Below, piece by piece: positions 8,521-17,249 of a stretch of DNA of 64,000 nt. Source of the stretch: Bacteroidota bacterium (lineage in GTDB: Bacteria > Bacteroidota > Bacteroidia > Bacteroidales > JAAYUG01); contig JAKPTE010000020.1 in the NCBI GenBank assembly GCA_029571215.1, positions 19,147 through 83,146 on the forward strand. Direction: 5' to 3'. Made by a program: the position numbers and the translations under genes. The first letter of the stretch is position 1. Each line of letters starts with the position of its first letter. The notes beneath the pieces are model-generated. The model was not told where the DNA came from, made no database searches, and saw only the letters and a program-made list of their open reading frames with translations.

Positions 8521-9555
8521 TCAGCCCAGTTCTCGGACGGCTGCAATAAATTCTCTGATGTTTTCAGTGGGTACATCAGGAGGCATCCCACCACCGCATG
8601 ACCAGATAATCCTTGTTGTATCACCAACTGAATCACCCGCTTCTCTTACATGTTTTCGTATTTCTTCGGCCGAACCATGAGCAAGAATATCCCGGCCCGG
8701 AATATTTCCCAGAAGGGTAACTTTATTTTGTGTCAGCTTTTTCATTTCGTCCAATCCATGTTCATGGCTGAAATTAAACAGATTGATTCCCATTTCGTGC
8801 AGATAGGGAGCACAAATCAATCCATAAGCGTCGTTATGGAAAAACTTTACCTTTACCGGGAAACTTTCATAAATTTTTTTCAGATAAGGGTAGGCAAACT
8901 CCTTGAAATTATACTCGTCAAGAAATCCAACGATATCGTCCAGGATGAGGATTCCGTCAATCTCCCGGAAGGTTTCCATCTGAAAAGATATCCAGTCGAT
9001 GATGAATTCAGTAATCACATCGAGACCTTTCCTCGTTTCTTCAGGAGTCATGGTGACTGCCATCAGGAATTCCGTTGTTCCTGTGAGGAATGATGCAATA
9101 TTGAGAGGTCCCCGTGAAACGGCAAATTTAATCTCATGGCCTGTAGCACGGATTCTTTCCTGGTTATGCACCAGGCGTTTGATGACGAAAGGAAGCAAGC
9201 CTTCTTTCCTGACATCCGGTTTGAGAAGTGAACCAAAACCCTTTTCCGTATCATGAATCTTTCCGGGGAATGGAAAATCATTTTCCGGCCAGATAAGCTT
9301 TGCTCCGAATGCTGATGGTTCGGTACACATACCAAATTCTGACCAGAAACCAGGGAAAAATAATACTTCGGAAAAATCCTGTACCACTTTGCGATTGGCC
9401 TCAAACCAGACTTCAGGATTGACGTAGTAATCCAGTATGGATACTTTGTACCAGCCAGGGATCCAGGGACTGTCAATAATAAATCCGATCAGTTTTTCCT
9501 TAGGTTTTTCCCCGGCAATTACTTTAAGCAATAATTCCCATTGATCTAAGGTCAT
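8521..9555 (-). CDS. Uroporphyrinogen decarboxylase-fold protein, MtaA/MtbA-like methyltransferase candidate
   Basis: A 344-residue cytosolic protein of the URO-D superfamily, which covers HemE and the corrinoid:coenzyme M methyltransferases MtaA/MtbA. The C-terminal half has FFHNDAYGLICAPYLHEMG, then FNFSHEHGLDEMK, LLGNIPGRDIL and IIWSCGGGMPPDVPTENI. In MtaA the zinc ligands are His-x-Cys and a distant Cys; here the equivalents read His240-Asn-Asp242 and Cys320, so one Cys is replaced by Asp. The N-terminus lacks the HemE signature as I know it, so it is not a canonical heme gene. It starts 36 bases after the lacI stop on the same strand and is probably co-transcribed with the PUL 1 regulator. 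No corrinoid protein is seen in the window. Substrate unknown. Confidence 0.75.
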   Translation of the reverse strand: MTLDQWELLLKVIAGEKPKEKLIGFIIDSPWIPGWYKVSILDYYVNPEVWFEANRKVVQDFSEVLFFPGFWSEFGMCTEPSAFGAKLIWPENDFPFPGKIHDTEKGFGSLLKPDVRKEGLLPFVIKRLVHNQERIRATGHEIKFAVSRGPLNIASFLTGTTEFLMAVTMTPEETRKGLDVITEFIIDWISFQMETFREIDGILILDDIVGFLDEYNFKEFAYPYLKKIYESFPVKVKFFHNDAYGLICAPYLHEMGINLFNFSHEHGLDEMKKLTQNKVTLLGNIPGRDILAHGSAEEIRKHVREAGDSVGDTTRIIWSCGGGMPPDVPTENIREFIAAVRELG

Positions 9556-9591
9556 TTAATTCAAGATTTGCGTTAACTGATTTAACCTTTT

Positions 9592-10674
9592 CTAATCAGA
9601 GGTCAAAGCTCCCTTTTTTCTTGCTTCAGACTGAGATTTAGATGAAGATTTACCCAATCTGGCAGAAGATTCCCGAATGATAAGTGAATGGCTGAGAATA
9701 ATGGTGCTAAGAATTTCGGATTGTCTGTTAGTGAGCAGGTTAATGAGGGAACCAGCTGCAATCTCGCCCATTTCACGTCCCGGATAATGGATCGTCGTAA
9801 GATGAGGTTCAACTACACTGGAAATAGGATCATTGTTAAAACCCACTACCGCAACTTCCTCCGGTATTTTTACACCGTTCTTCTTTAGTTCACAAATCAA
9901 TGAAACAGCCGAGGTGTCATTGGCCGCAAAAACTCCGTCGGGAAGTTTTTTCCAATCAAGCATCTGCCGGGCGACTTCTTCTCCTGACTGTCGGCTCAGA
10001 TCGCTGTAAATAATCAGATTTTTATCGGGTTTGATTCCATGGTCCATCAGGGCCTGTATATACCCTTTGTAACGTTCAGAATATACATTCCGTAACATGC
10101 TCCCGCCCAAATGAACAATTCGTTTGCAGCCCTGATTTATCAGATGTTCTGTAGCCTCATACCCCGCCTTGAAATTATTGATTACCACACTTTTGCATTT
10201 AGGATGATCACAAACACGGTCAAAGAATACCACAGGAATACCTTTTCTGAAAAGAATACTCAGATGTTCGAGCGACTGTGTTTCATAGGATAGAGAAATC
10301 AGTAATCCATCAATTCTGCTGTTGTAAAGGGTGTTGATATTGGCAACTTCTTTTTGCGCAGATTCCTGCGATTGGCTGATAATGAGCTGATAACCTGCCT
10401 GATTGGCAACCTTTTCCATACCTGAAATCACGGTGGACATAAAGTAGCTGTCGAGCCGGGGAATGACGACCCCAATGGTATGCGTCCTCCGCTGCCTTAA
10501 ATTACTGGCAAATTTATTCTGTTGATATCCTAGCCGTTTTGCAATTGCAAGAATCTTCTTCTTCAGTTCCGGCTTTACATGGGGATGATCTTTCAGTGCC
10601 CTGCTAACAGTTGATGCAGAAATACCAAGTTCTTCAGCAATATCATATATGGTTACATCCTTACCGGTAGTCAT
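9592..10674 (-). CDS. LacI family transcriptional regulator
   Basis: A 360-residue one-domain-fusion regulator. The N-terminal helix-turn-helix is TIYDIAEELGISASTVSRAL (about residues 8-27), with hinge-helix region NKFASNLRQRRTHTIGVVIP, then a periplasmic-binding-protein-like sugar sensor (DGLLISLS, VVFFDRVCDHP, GVFAANDTSAVSLICELKKNG, VVGFNNDPISSVVEPHLTTIHYP). The family represses or activates sugar genes from palindromic operators. A matching palindrome lies in the intergenic region with the divergent acetylesterase gene, and two more lie upstream of susC. It is therefore the likely regulator of PUL 1, with autoregulation. The inducer is probably a sugar released from glucuronoxylan, which is inference. 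Confidence 0.93.
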   Translation of the reverse strand: MTTGKDVTIYDIAEELGISASTVSRALKDHPHVKPELKKKILAIAKRLGYQQNKFASNLRQRRTHTIGVVIPRLDSYFMSTVISGMEKVANQAGYQLIISQSQESAQKEVANINTLYNSRIDGLLISLSYETQSLEHLSILFRKGIPVVFFDRVCDHPKCKSVVINNFKAGYEATEHLINQGCKRIVHLGGSMLRNVYSERYKGYIQALMDHGIKPDKNLIIYSDLSRQSGEEVARQMLDWKKLPDGVFAANDTSAVSLICELKKNGVKIPEEVAVVGFNNDPISSVVEPHLTTIHYPGREMGEIAAGSLINLLTNRQSEILSTIILSHSLIIRESSARLGKSSSKSQSEARKKGALTSD

Positions 10675-10740
10675 CGCCTGTGATTATAATGCAAATTAAA
10701 CACAAAATTTAAATTAAGGAAAATTTTTTCAAAATATTTT

Positions 10741-10752
10741 GCAATCGGTTGC
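10741..10752. promoter_or_regulatory. LacI-type operator in lacI/acetylesterase intergenic region
   Basis: The palindrome GCAATCGGTTGC has a central CG and flanking AT-rich symmetry (AAATATTTT to the left, AATATTTTT to the right). It is 37 bases before the acetylesterase ATG. A TTTG at 10738-10741 with TATTTTAT 19 bases further on resembles the Bacteroidota -33/-7 promoter (TTTG, TAnnTTTG), so the operator would cover the promoter. The identical 12-mer recurs at 22613-22624. Confidence 0.75.
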
Positions 10753-10788
10753 AATATTTTTATTTTATCTTTAAAAAAAAAATTTCAT

Positions 10789-12720
10789 ATGAAGAAGTTC
10801 TGGATATTGCTGTTTCTGAATTTGATAACACTCTCTGTCACGGGGAAAATCCGCCTTCCGCGACTGGTCAGCAATGGCATGGTTCTTCAAAGGAATAGTG
10901 AGATAAAAATATGGGGGTGGGCCGATCCCGGAGAAAAAATTACTGTTGCATTTCTTGGAAAAGATTACTCAACGAAAGCAGATGCGGTAGGAGATTGGTC
11001 TGTTGACATTATGCCCGCCAGCGCCGGAGGGCCTTACTCCATGACGATTATGGCTTCGGACACAGTGGAAATCAAAAATATCCTTCTGGGTGACGTATGG
11101 ATTTGTTCCGGCCAGTCGAATATGGTACTGCCAATGGAAAGAGTCCGTTATGCATACCCTGAGGAAGTTGCCCACGCAGAAAATAATTTTATCAGGCAAT
11201 TCCTCATAAATACCAATGCTGTCTTTTCAGGCCCACAGACAGATGTCCCAAACGGAACATGGGTTCCTGTCAACCCAGGCACAATACTCCGGTTCAGCGC
11301 TACGGCCTATTTCTTTGCGAAGAATCTGTATGAGAAATACCATGTGCCTATAGGAATTATCAATGCAAGTGTTGGAGGAACTCCCATTCAGGCCTGGATG
11401 AGCCAGGAATCGCTTAAAGATTTTCCAGTATACCTGGAGGAGGCTGAAAAATGCAAAAATCCAGAATATATCAGCAGCATTGTAGAAAAAGAAAAAAGAC
11501 AGACTCTGGAATGGTACAATACCATCAAAGCATCTGACCAGGGGCTGCATCAAACTCCTCCCTGGTATGATCCCTTATTTGATGATTCGCAATGGCCAGT
11601 TATGTCCGTTCCTTCTTTCTGGGATGAAGAAGGTCTGAAGCAGGTCAATGGAGTGGTCTGGTTCCGGAAAACCATCGTTCTGCCTGAAAACATTGCCCAA
11701 AAACCAGCATCACTGTTGCTGGGCAGGATAGTAGACTGCGACTCAGTCTACGTTAACGGTATCTTCGTCGGGACCACATCCTACCAGTATCCTCCCCGCC
11801 GGTACAATGTGCCGGCAAATATTCTGAAACCGGGCAAAAATAGCATAGTTATACGCGTTATCAATTTCAGAGGCAGGGGAGGATTCATCAAAGACAAACC
11901 TTATCAGCTGATTGCTGAAGATGACACCTTCGACCTGAAAGGGGAATGGCACTACATGACCGGAATTGAAATGCCCCCTCTCCCCGACCAGACCTTTTTC
12001 TACTATAAACCCACGGGACTGTACAACGGGATGATTGCCCCTCTTCTCAAATACCGCATCAAAGGAGTTACATGGTACCAGGGAGAAAGCAATACGAATA
12101 ACCCTTCAGAATACGGCGTGCTGTTCAAGAAAATGATTACTGACTGGAGAAAGAAGTGGGGACAGGGTGATTTCCCTTTTCTTTTTGTCCAGCTTCCCAA
12201 TTTTTTGGAACCAAAAGTCAATCCCGGAGAAAGCCGATGGGCTGAGCTGAGGGAAGCACAGACGGAAGCGCTTGAACTTCCCCGCACTGGAATGGCCATT
12301 ACCATTGATATTGGAGAGTGGAATGACATTCATCCCCTCAATAAGAAGGATGTCGGGAAAAGATTGGCCCTGGTAGCAGGCTCTTTAGCTTACGGAGAAG
12401 GCAAATTAACCAGTTCCGGTCCATTATTTTCTACATACAGAATTAGAGACAAATACGTAATTATAAAATTTAAGAACACTTATGGAGGGCTGACAACAAA
12501 AAACGGCCTTCCGCTAAGGCAGTTTGCCATATGTGGTTCTGACCACAACTATATCTGGGCGCAGGCTGTCATCCGGCATAACAGGGTCATTGTATGGAAT
12601 GATCAAGTGCCACATCCTGTTGCCGTAAGGTATGCCTGGGCTGATAATCCAGAAGGTGCCAACCTGGCCAGTAAAGACGGACTTCCTGCTTCTCCTTTCC
12701 GGACAAGCAAAAAGTACTGA
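10789..12720 (+). CDS. Sialate O-acetylesterase-type carbohydrate esterase (SASA) with jelly-roll insert
   Basis: A 643-residue secreted esterase with an N-terminal signal peptide (MKKFWILLFLNLITLSVTG). The SGNH/GDSL-like SASA fold is shown by SGQSNM with nucleophile Ser110, GVTWYQGESN around 426-435, and the C-terminal catalytic pair Asp513 and His515 in WNDIHP. Between the two halves (about 240-390) lies a sugar-binding jelly roll of the GH2 N-terminal type (VVWFRKTIVLP, DSVYVNGIFVG, KNSIVIRV), a common architecture in this family. Family members remove O-acetyl groups from sialic acid or from xylan. The neighbouring CE15 and GH115 genes favour acetylated glucuronoxylan. It is the first gene of the plus-strand operon and starts just downstream of a LacI-type operator. 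Confidence 0.88.
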   Translation: MKKFWILLFLNLITLSVTGKIRLPRLVSNGMVLQRNSEIKIWGWADPGEKITVAFLGKDYSTKADAVGDWSVDIMPASAGGPYSMTIMASDTVEIKNILLGDVWICSGQSNMVLPMERVRYAYPEEVAHAENNFIRQFLINTNAVFSGPQTDVPNGTWVPVNPGTILRFSATAYFFAKNLYEKYHVPIGIINASVGGTPIQAWMSQESLKDFPVYLEEAEKCKNPEYISSIVEKEKRQTLEWYNTIKASDQGLHQTPPWYDPLFDDSQWPVMSVPSFWDEEGLKQVNGVVWFRKTIVLPENIAQKPASLLLGRIVDCDSVYVNGIFVGTTSYQYPPRRYNVPANILKPGKNSIVIRVINFRGRGGFIKDKPYQLIAEDDTFDLKGEWHYMTGIEMPPLPDQTFFYYKPTGLYNGMIAPLLKYRIKGVTWYQGESNTNNPSEYGVLFKKMITDWRKKWGQGDFPFLFVQLPNFLEPKVNPGESRWAELREAQTEALELPRTGMAITIDIGEWNDIHPLNKKDVGKRLALVAGSLAYGEGKLTSSGPLFSTYRIRDKYVIIKFKNTYGGLTTKNGLPLRQFAICGSDHNYIWAQAVIRHNRVIVWNDQVPHPVAVRYAWADNPEGANLASKDGLPASPFRTSKKY

Positions 12721-12722
12721 TA

Positions 12723-14095
12723 ATGAATTCAAAATTGAAAAAAATGAAAAGAATCTTTATCTCCGTTCTCTTTGCAGGTATTTATCTTATTTCATTTGCC
12801 CAATTTGACAAAGAAACGATGGATAGCCTGAGGCGGCTGACCGAGATGGATTATCAGTATATGCTGCACGAACTGCAAATCAACCATGTACGACCAGGAG
12901 CTGACGGAAACAATCCCTCAGCTCCGAACGCAGCCAACTACGATGAAAGCAGAGCCAATCCGTATCCATTGCTTCCTGATCCGTTGATTATGAAGAACGG
13001 GGAAAGAGTTGTTACTCCTGAAATGTGGCAGCAAAAAAGGAGACCAGAAATTCTGGAAGATTTTGACAGGGAAATATACGGGCGCATTCCTGAAAATGTG
13101 CCTTCGGTCCATTGGACAATTACTGGTACAATCCATGATACACTAGATGGCATTCCTTCAATCAAAAAGAGTTTAGTGGGCACGGTTGACAACTCTGCAT
13201 ACCCTGCTATTCAGGTTCAGATAAAAGCCGAATTGTATATCCCAAAAGCTTTAAAAAAACCGGTACCGGTAATGCTTGAATTCGGATTCATACTTTCTCC
13301 TGAAAGGATTAACATAATGAGGCAAAACGAAAAAATGAGACAATATATTCCAGACTGGCCCGGAAAAATATTGGCCAAAGGGTGGGGTTATGCTGTTCTG
13401 GATCCAGTTTCCATTCAGGCAGATAATGGAGCAGGGCTTACGCAGGGCATCATAGGACTTACCAATAAAAGCCAGTTCCGAAAACCTGATGACTGGGGAG
13501 CATTGCGTGCATGGGCCTGGGGAGCCAGTCGTTTACTTGATTATTTCGGATCCGACCCGGATGTGGATGCCCAAAAGGTTGGAATTGCCGGTCATTCCCG
13601 TTACGGGAAAGCCGCTCTTGTTGCGATGGCTTATGACCAAAGATTTGCCATAGTGTATTGCAGCTCTTCGGGAGAAGGAGGCGCAAAGCTTCACCGGCGC
13701 AATATAGGAGAAATTGTTGAAAATCTTGCCAATCCAGGAGAATACCATTGGTTGGCAGGGAATTTCATTCGATACGCAGGTCCATTAACCTGGAATGATT
13801 TGCCGGTTGACTCGCATGAATTGATAGCACTATGCGCTCCACGTCCCGTATTTATTGGATGTGGCTCCCTGGGCGAACGCTGGGTGGATCCTAAGGTATG
13901 TTCATGGCAGCCGTGGCGGCTGGACCTGTATATGAACTTATGGGGAAAAAAGGTCTTGAAACCTCGGAATTTCCTCCAGTCATGACCGCACTTACCAGTG
14001 GCGACATTGCTTTTTATCAGCATGACCAGGGACACACCCCGGCTCCTGGCTGGCCTGTTTTTCTTTCCTATGCAAAAAGGTATTTTGAAAAATAA
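12723..14095 (+). pseudogene. CE15 glucuronoyl methylesterase, interrupted by a single-base frameshift
   Basis: The first frame (12723-13985, 420 codons) has a signal peptide from Met 8 (MKRIFISVLFAGIYLISFAQ) and the alpha/beta-hydrolase body of carbohydrate esterase family 15. The nucleophile motif is GHSRYGKAAL with Ser at codon 292. After LGERWVDPK (to base 13895) the family sequence continues not in this frame but in another (13898-14095: MFMAAVAAGPVYELMGKKG ... HDQGHTPAPGWP). Restoring one G near 13895-13897 gives WVDPKGMFMAAVAAGPVY, which reads as native CE15. The catalytic His region (codon 14033-14035) is in the second part, so the uncorrected protein would lack it and end in about 30 aberrant residues. 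This is either a real inactivation or a sequencing/assembly indel in a short G run. Function by family: cleaves the ester between glucuronate of xylan and lignin alcohols. It starts 2 bases after the acetylesterase stop. Confidence 0.85.
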
Positions 14096-14108
14096 TCTCA
14101 CCTGCAAT

Positions 14109-17063
14109 ATGATCCGTTATCTAATCATTTTGCTGTTAGCCGGCAAGACATTGCTTTTAGATGCAAAAACCTACCAGCCTAAAGAAGATCTTGTTTCCGA
14201 AAAAAATGCAAAAGGCTGGTTCCCTCTAGCCGAAGAAAAGAGAACGGCAGCAATGATGGTCAGCTCGGAAGATTTCCCAGGTGTCATCAGGGCCTTTAAA
14301 GACCTGCAGGATGACATCAGAAAAGTTACCAGTATCCTTCCCTCCCTATACGAAGACAGGTTACCCTCCTCAAAGTTCATCATCCTTGCCGGAACCATCG
14401 ACAAAAGCCCAATAATTAAAAAGTTATCCGATGAAGGCAAAATTGACGTCCACGATATACGCGGAAAATGGGAAGCATTCGTTATCCAAACCATCCGAAA
14501 TCCTTTTCCCGGTGTCAAACAGGCATTGGTCATAGCAGGAAGCGACAAACGCGGAACCATTTATGGCATTTATGAACTTTCGGAACAGATAGGGGTTTCA
14601 CCCTGGTACTGGTGGGCTGATGTTCCCGTTCAACATAAATCTTCTCTTTATATCAGACCGATAAAATACCAGGAAGGAGAGCCCTCGGTAAAGTACCGCG
14701 GAATTTTTCTCAATGATGAATATCCGGCTCTCACGAACTGGGTAAGGGAAAAATTTGGAACAGCGGAAGCGAGAAATGATCCTCCTGTACCCCCCGGTGT
14801 GGCAAATTATGGTCACGCATTTTACAGTCGGATTTTTGAACTGTTGCTTCGTTTTAAAGGCAATTATCTTTGGCCGGCCATGTGGAATAACGCTTTCAAC
14901 GAAGACGATCCTGAAAATCCCAAATTGGCTGATGAATATGGTATAGTTATGGGTACCACCCACCAGGAACCTATGTTAAGAGCACAAAAAGAGTGGGACC
15001 GAAGGTATCTCAAGACACTTGGCCGGTGGAACTATGCACAACATCCCGACGTTCTTGAAGAATTCTGGAGGGAGGGCATTCGACGGAACAAAAACTATGA
15101 AAGTATAATTACCATCGGATTGCGGGGTGCAGACGATACGGAAATGATGCCCGGCGGTCCTTCGGTGAATATTCCGTTCCTTGAAAAAATCATTTCCAGG
15201 CAACGACAAATCATCTTTGAAGAAATGCAGCAGGATATAACCAAGGTGCCCCAGCTATGGTGTTTGTATAAGGAAGTACAGGGATATTACGATCAGGGAC
15301 TTCGGGTTCCTGATGATGTTACCCTCCTCTGGTCCGACGACAACTGGGGAAACCTGCGTCGACTTCCTACGGCCGAAGAACGTAAGAGAAGTGGCGGAGC
15401 CGGAATATATTACCATTTTGACTATCATGGGGGCCCCCGCAGTTATCAGTGGATCAATACCAATCCCATTCCCAAGATCTGGGACCAGTTGGCTCTGGCT
15501 AAACAATATGGAGCCGATCGTATTTGGATTGTTAACGTCGGCCATTTTAAAGGATACGAGTTCCCCACGGAATTCTTCCTCAGGATGGCATGGAATACAG
15601 AAGAATTTAACGGAGAAAATCTCCGTAGCTATACAGAGTGGTGGTGCCGAAAACAGTTTGGTGAACAGTTCGATAAAGATATTGCTGAGCTTATCGCACT
15701 GTATACCAAATACAACGGCAGAAGAAAACCCGAGCTTCTGTCGCCCATAACATACAGCCTGGTGAATTATCATGAGGCAGACCGGGTAGTCGAAGAATAC
15801 ATAATCCTTGAAGAAAAAGCAGAGAAAATTTACCACCAGTTGCCTGTGGAGGCAAGGGATGCTTTTTATGAACTTGTGATGTTCCCCATACAGGCATCCT
15901 CCCTTGTTAACGAACTATATATTGATGCTGGAAAAAACAATCTTTATGCACGACAGGGAAGAACCAGCGCCAACGATATGGCATCAGAAACCTGCAGGCT
16001 TTTTGAGGCTGATACTGCACTAATGGGTTATTTTAACAGAAGTTTTGCCGGAGGCAAATGGAACCATTTCATGGACCAGGCACATTTGGGTTACACTGGT
16101 TGGGCGGACCCTCCGTTTAACAGTTTACGGGCTATTACCTTGCTTCATACCAAACCCTCTGACACGGCAAACACGGGAATCAGTATTGAGGGAACAGAAA
16201 AGGTCTGGCCCGACCATGAACCGGAAGCGGTACTTCCCCTGTTTGATTCCTATAACAGGCAGAGGTACAGCATCGATATTTTCAACAAAGGAAAAACATC
16301 TTTCTTTTTCAGTGCCCATGTCTCCGATCCGTGGATTGTCTTGAGCGATACGGCAACCATCGTGGAAAAGGACAAACAGATATGGGTGAGCATTGACTGG
16401 AACAAAGCACCCGCAGGAATTTCCACCGGAACGGTTTGTATAAACGGACCATACCAGAAAGTAACCATACAAGTTCACGCACGTAATACAGAAATACCCT
16501 CCTGTGCAAAAACATTTTTTGTTGAGGGTGACAAGTACATCTCCATAGAAGCCGAACATTATGCATATAAAACTGATTTCAAAGAAAGACGATGGGAACG
16601 TATTGAAGATTATGGCCATACCTTATCGGGTATGCGGGCCACGGCCGAAACTGATCTTCCACCTGCCGTGAAGATGGAAAACTCTCCCTGCCTTACTTAC
16701 GGTACTTATTTATTTTCTTCTGATACAGTAAAAGTTACGTGTATATTTTCTCCATCACTAAACGTCTTTCCGGGAAGGGGGTTACATTATGCAATTTCCT
16801 TTGATGACGCAACGCCGTTGGTTCAGACCTTGGTTCCTGAAAAATATAATGCAGGGAACGGAAACAGGGATTGGGAAAGTTGTGTCATGAAAAATGCGCG
16901 CTATAGCAGTTCGATTCATTTTATCAACAAACCCGGGTACCACACACTAAAGATCTGGATGGTAGAACCCGGAGTAGTACTGGAAAAAATTCTGATAGAT
17001 GCTGGGGGTTTGAAACCAAGCTATCTGGGACCTCCCGAAAGTTGCCGCATCGAAACACATTAA
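14109..17063 (+). CDS. GH115 xylan alpha-1,2-glucuronidase
   Basis: A frame open from 13998; the start at 14109 (MIRYLIILLLAGKTLLLDA) gives a signal peptide and a 984-residue protein, normal for glycoside hydrolase family 115. Family segments are clear: VKYRGIFLNDEYPALTNWV, YGHAFYSRIFELLLRFKGNY followed by LWPAMWNNAF, then EYGIVMGTTHQEPML, TLLWSDDNWGNLRRLP, IYYHFDYHGGPRSYQW and WIVNVGHFKGYEFPTEFF. The C-terminal region (about 840-984) is the beta-rich GH115 C-terminal domain. Known role: removal of (4-O-methyl)glucuronic acid from internal and terminal xylose of glucuronoxylan. It follows the CE15 gene by 13 bases, making a debranching operon (deacetylation, ester cleavage, deglucuronidation). 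It is probably periplasmic. Confidence 0.95.
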   Translation: MIRYLIILLLAGKTLLLDAKTYQPKEDLVSEKNAKGWFPLAEEKRTAAMMVSSEDFPGVIRAFKDLQDDIRKVTSILPSLYEDRLPSSKFIILAGTIDKSPIIKKLSDEGKIDVHDIRGKWEAFVIQTIRNPFPGVKQALVIAGSDKRGTIYGIYELSEQIGVSPWYWWADVPVQHKSSLYIRPIKYQEGEPSVKYRGIFLNDEYPALTNWVREKFGTAEARNDPPVPPGVANYGHAFYSRIFELLLRFKGNYLWPAMWNNAFNEDDPENPKLADEYGIVMGTTHQEPMLRAQKEWDRRYLKTLGRWNYAQHPDVLEEFWREGIRRNKNYESIITIGLRGADDTEMMPGGPSVNIPFLEKIISRQRQIIFEEMQQDITKVPQLWCLYKEVQGYYDQGLRVPDDVTLLWSDDNWGNLRRLPTAEERKRSGGAGIYYHFDYHGGPRSYQWINTNPIPKIWDQLALAKQYGADRIWIVNVGHFKGYEFPTEFFLRMAWNTEEFNGENLRSYTEWWCRKQFGEQFDKDIAELIALYTKYNGRRKPELLSPITYSLVNYHEADRVVEEYIILEEKAEKIYHQLPVEARDAFYELVMFPIQASSLVNELYIDAGKNNLYARQGRTSANDMASETCRLFEADTALMGYFNRSFAGGKWNHFMDQAHLGYTGWADPPFNSLRAITLLHTKPSDTANTGISIEGTEKVWPDHEPEAVLPLFDSYNRQRYSIDIFNKGKTSFFFSAHVSDPWIVLSDTATIVEKDKQIWVSIDWNKAPAGISTGTVCINGPYQKVTIQVHARNTEIPSCAKTFFVEGDKYISIEAEHYAYKTDFKERRWERIEDYGHTLSGMRATAETDLPPAVKMENSPCLTYGTYLFSSDTVKVTCIFSPSLNVFPGRGLHYAISFDDATPLVQTLVPEKYNAGNGNRDWESCVMKNARYSSSIHFINKPGYHTLKIWMVEPGVVLEKILIDAGGLKPSYLGPPESCRIETH

Positions 17064-17147
17064 ACTACCCTTCAGAGCAGGAAATAATTGAAAATAACGC
17101 TGGCCAATGTGTTATTCTATAGGATGACGCAGAATCTTTATTTAGCG

Positions 17148-17186
17148 ATATCAGCCGGTTGGTGCTATGCTCCAACCGGCTGATAT
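17148..17186. terminator. Strong hairpin between convergent GH115 and susD (probable bidirectional terminator)
   Basis: A perfect 15-bp stem, ATATCAGCCGGTTGG (17148-17162) and CCAACCGGCTGATAT (17172-17186), with a 9-base loop. It lies mid-way between two convergent genes. No T run follows on either side, so termination is inferred from position and stem strength only. Confidence 0.5.
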
Positions 17187-17249
17187 GCATCTGTAGAGAG
17201 TGTCAAAAACGTATCTTCTGTACTCCTTCAATGTCAATCAGACACTGAA

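Noticed and set aside
13885..13900. Programmed -1 or +1 ribosomal frameshift in the CE15 gene
   Set aside because: The site lacks a heptameric slippery sequence or a recognisable hairpin, and one missing base explains the break.
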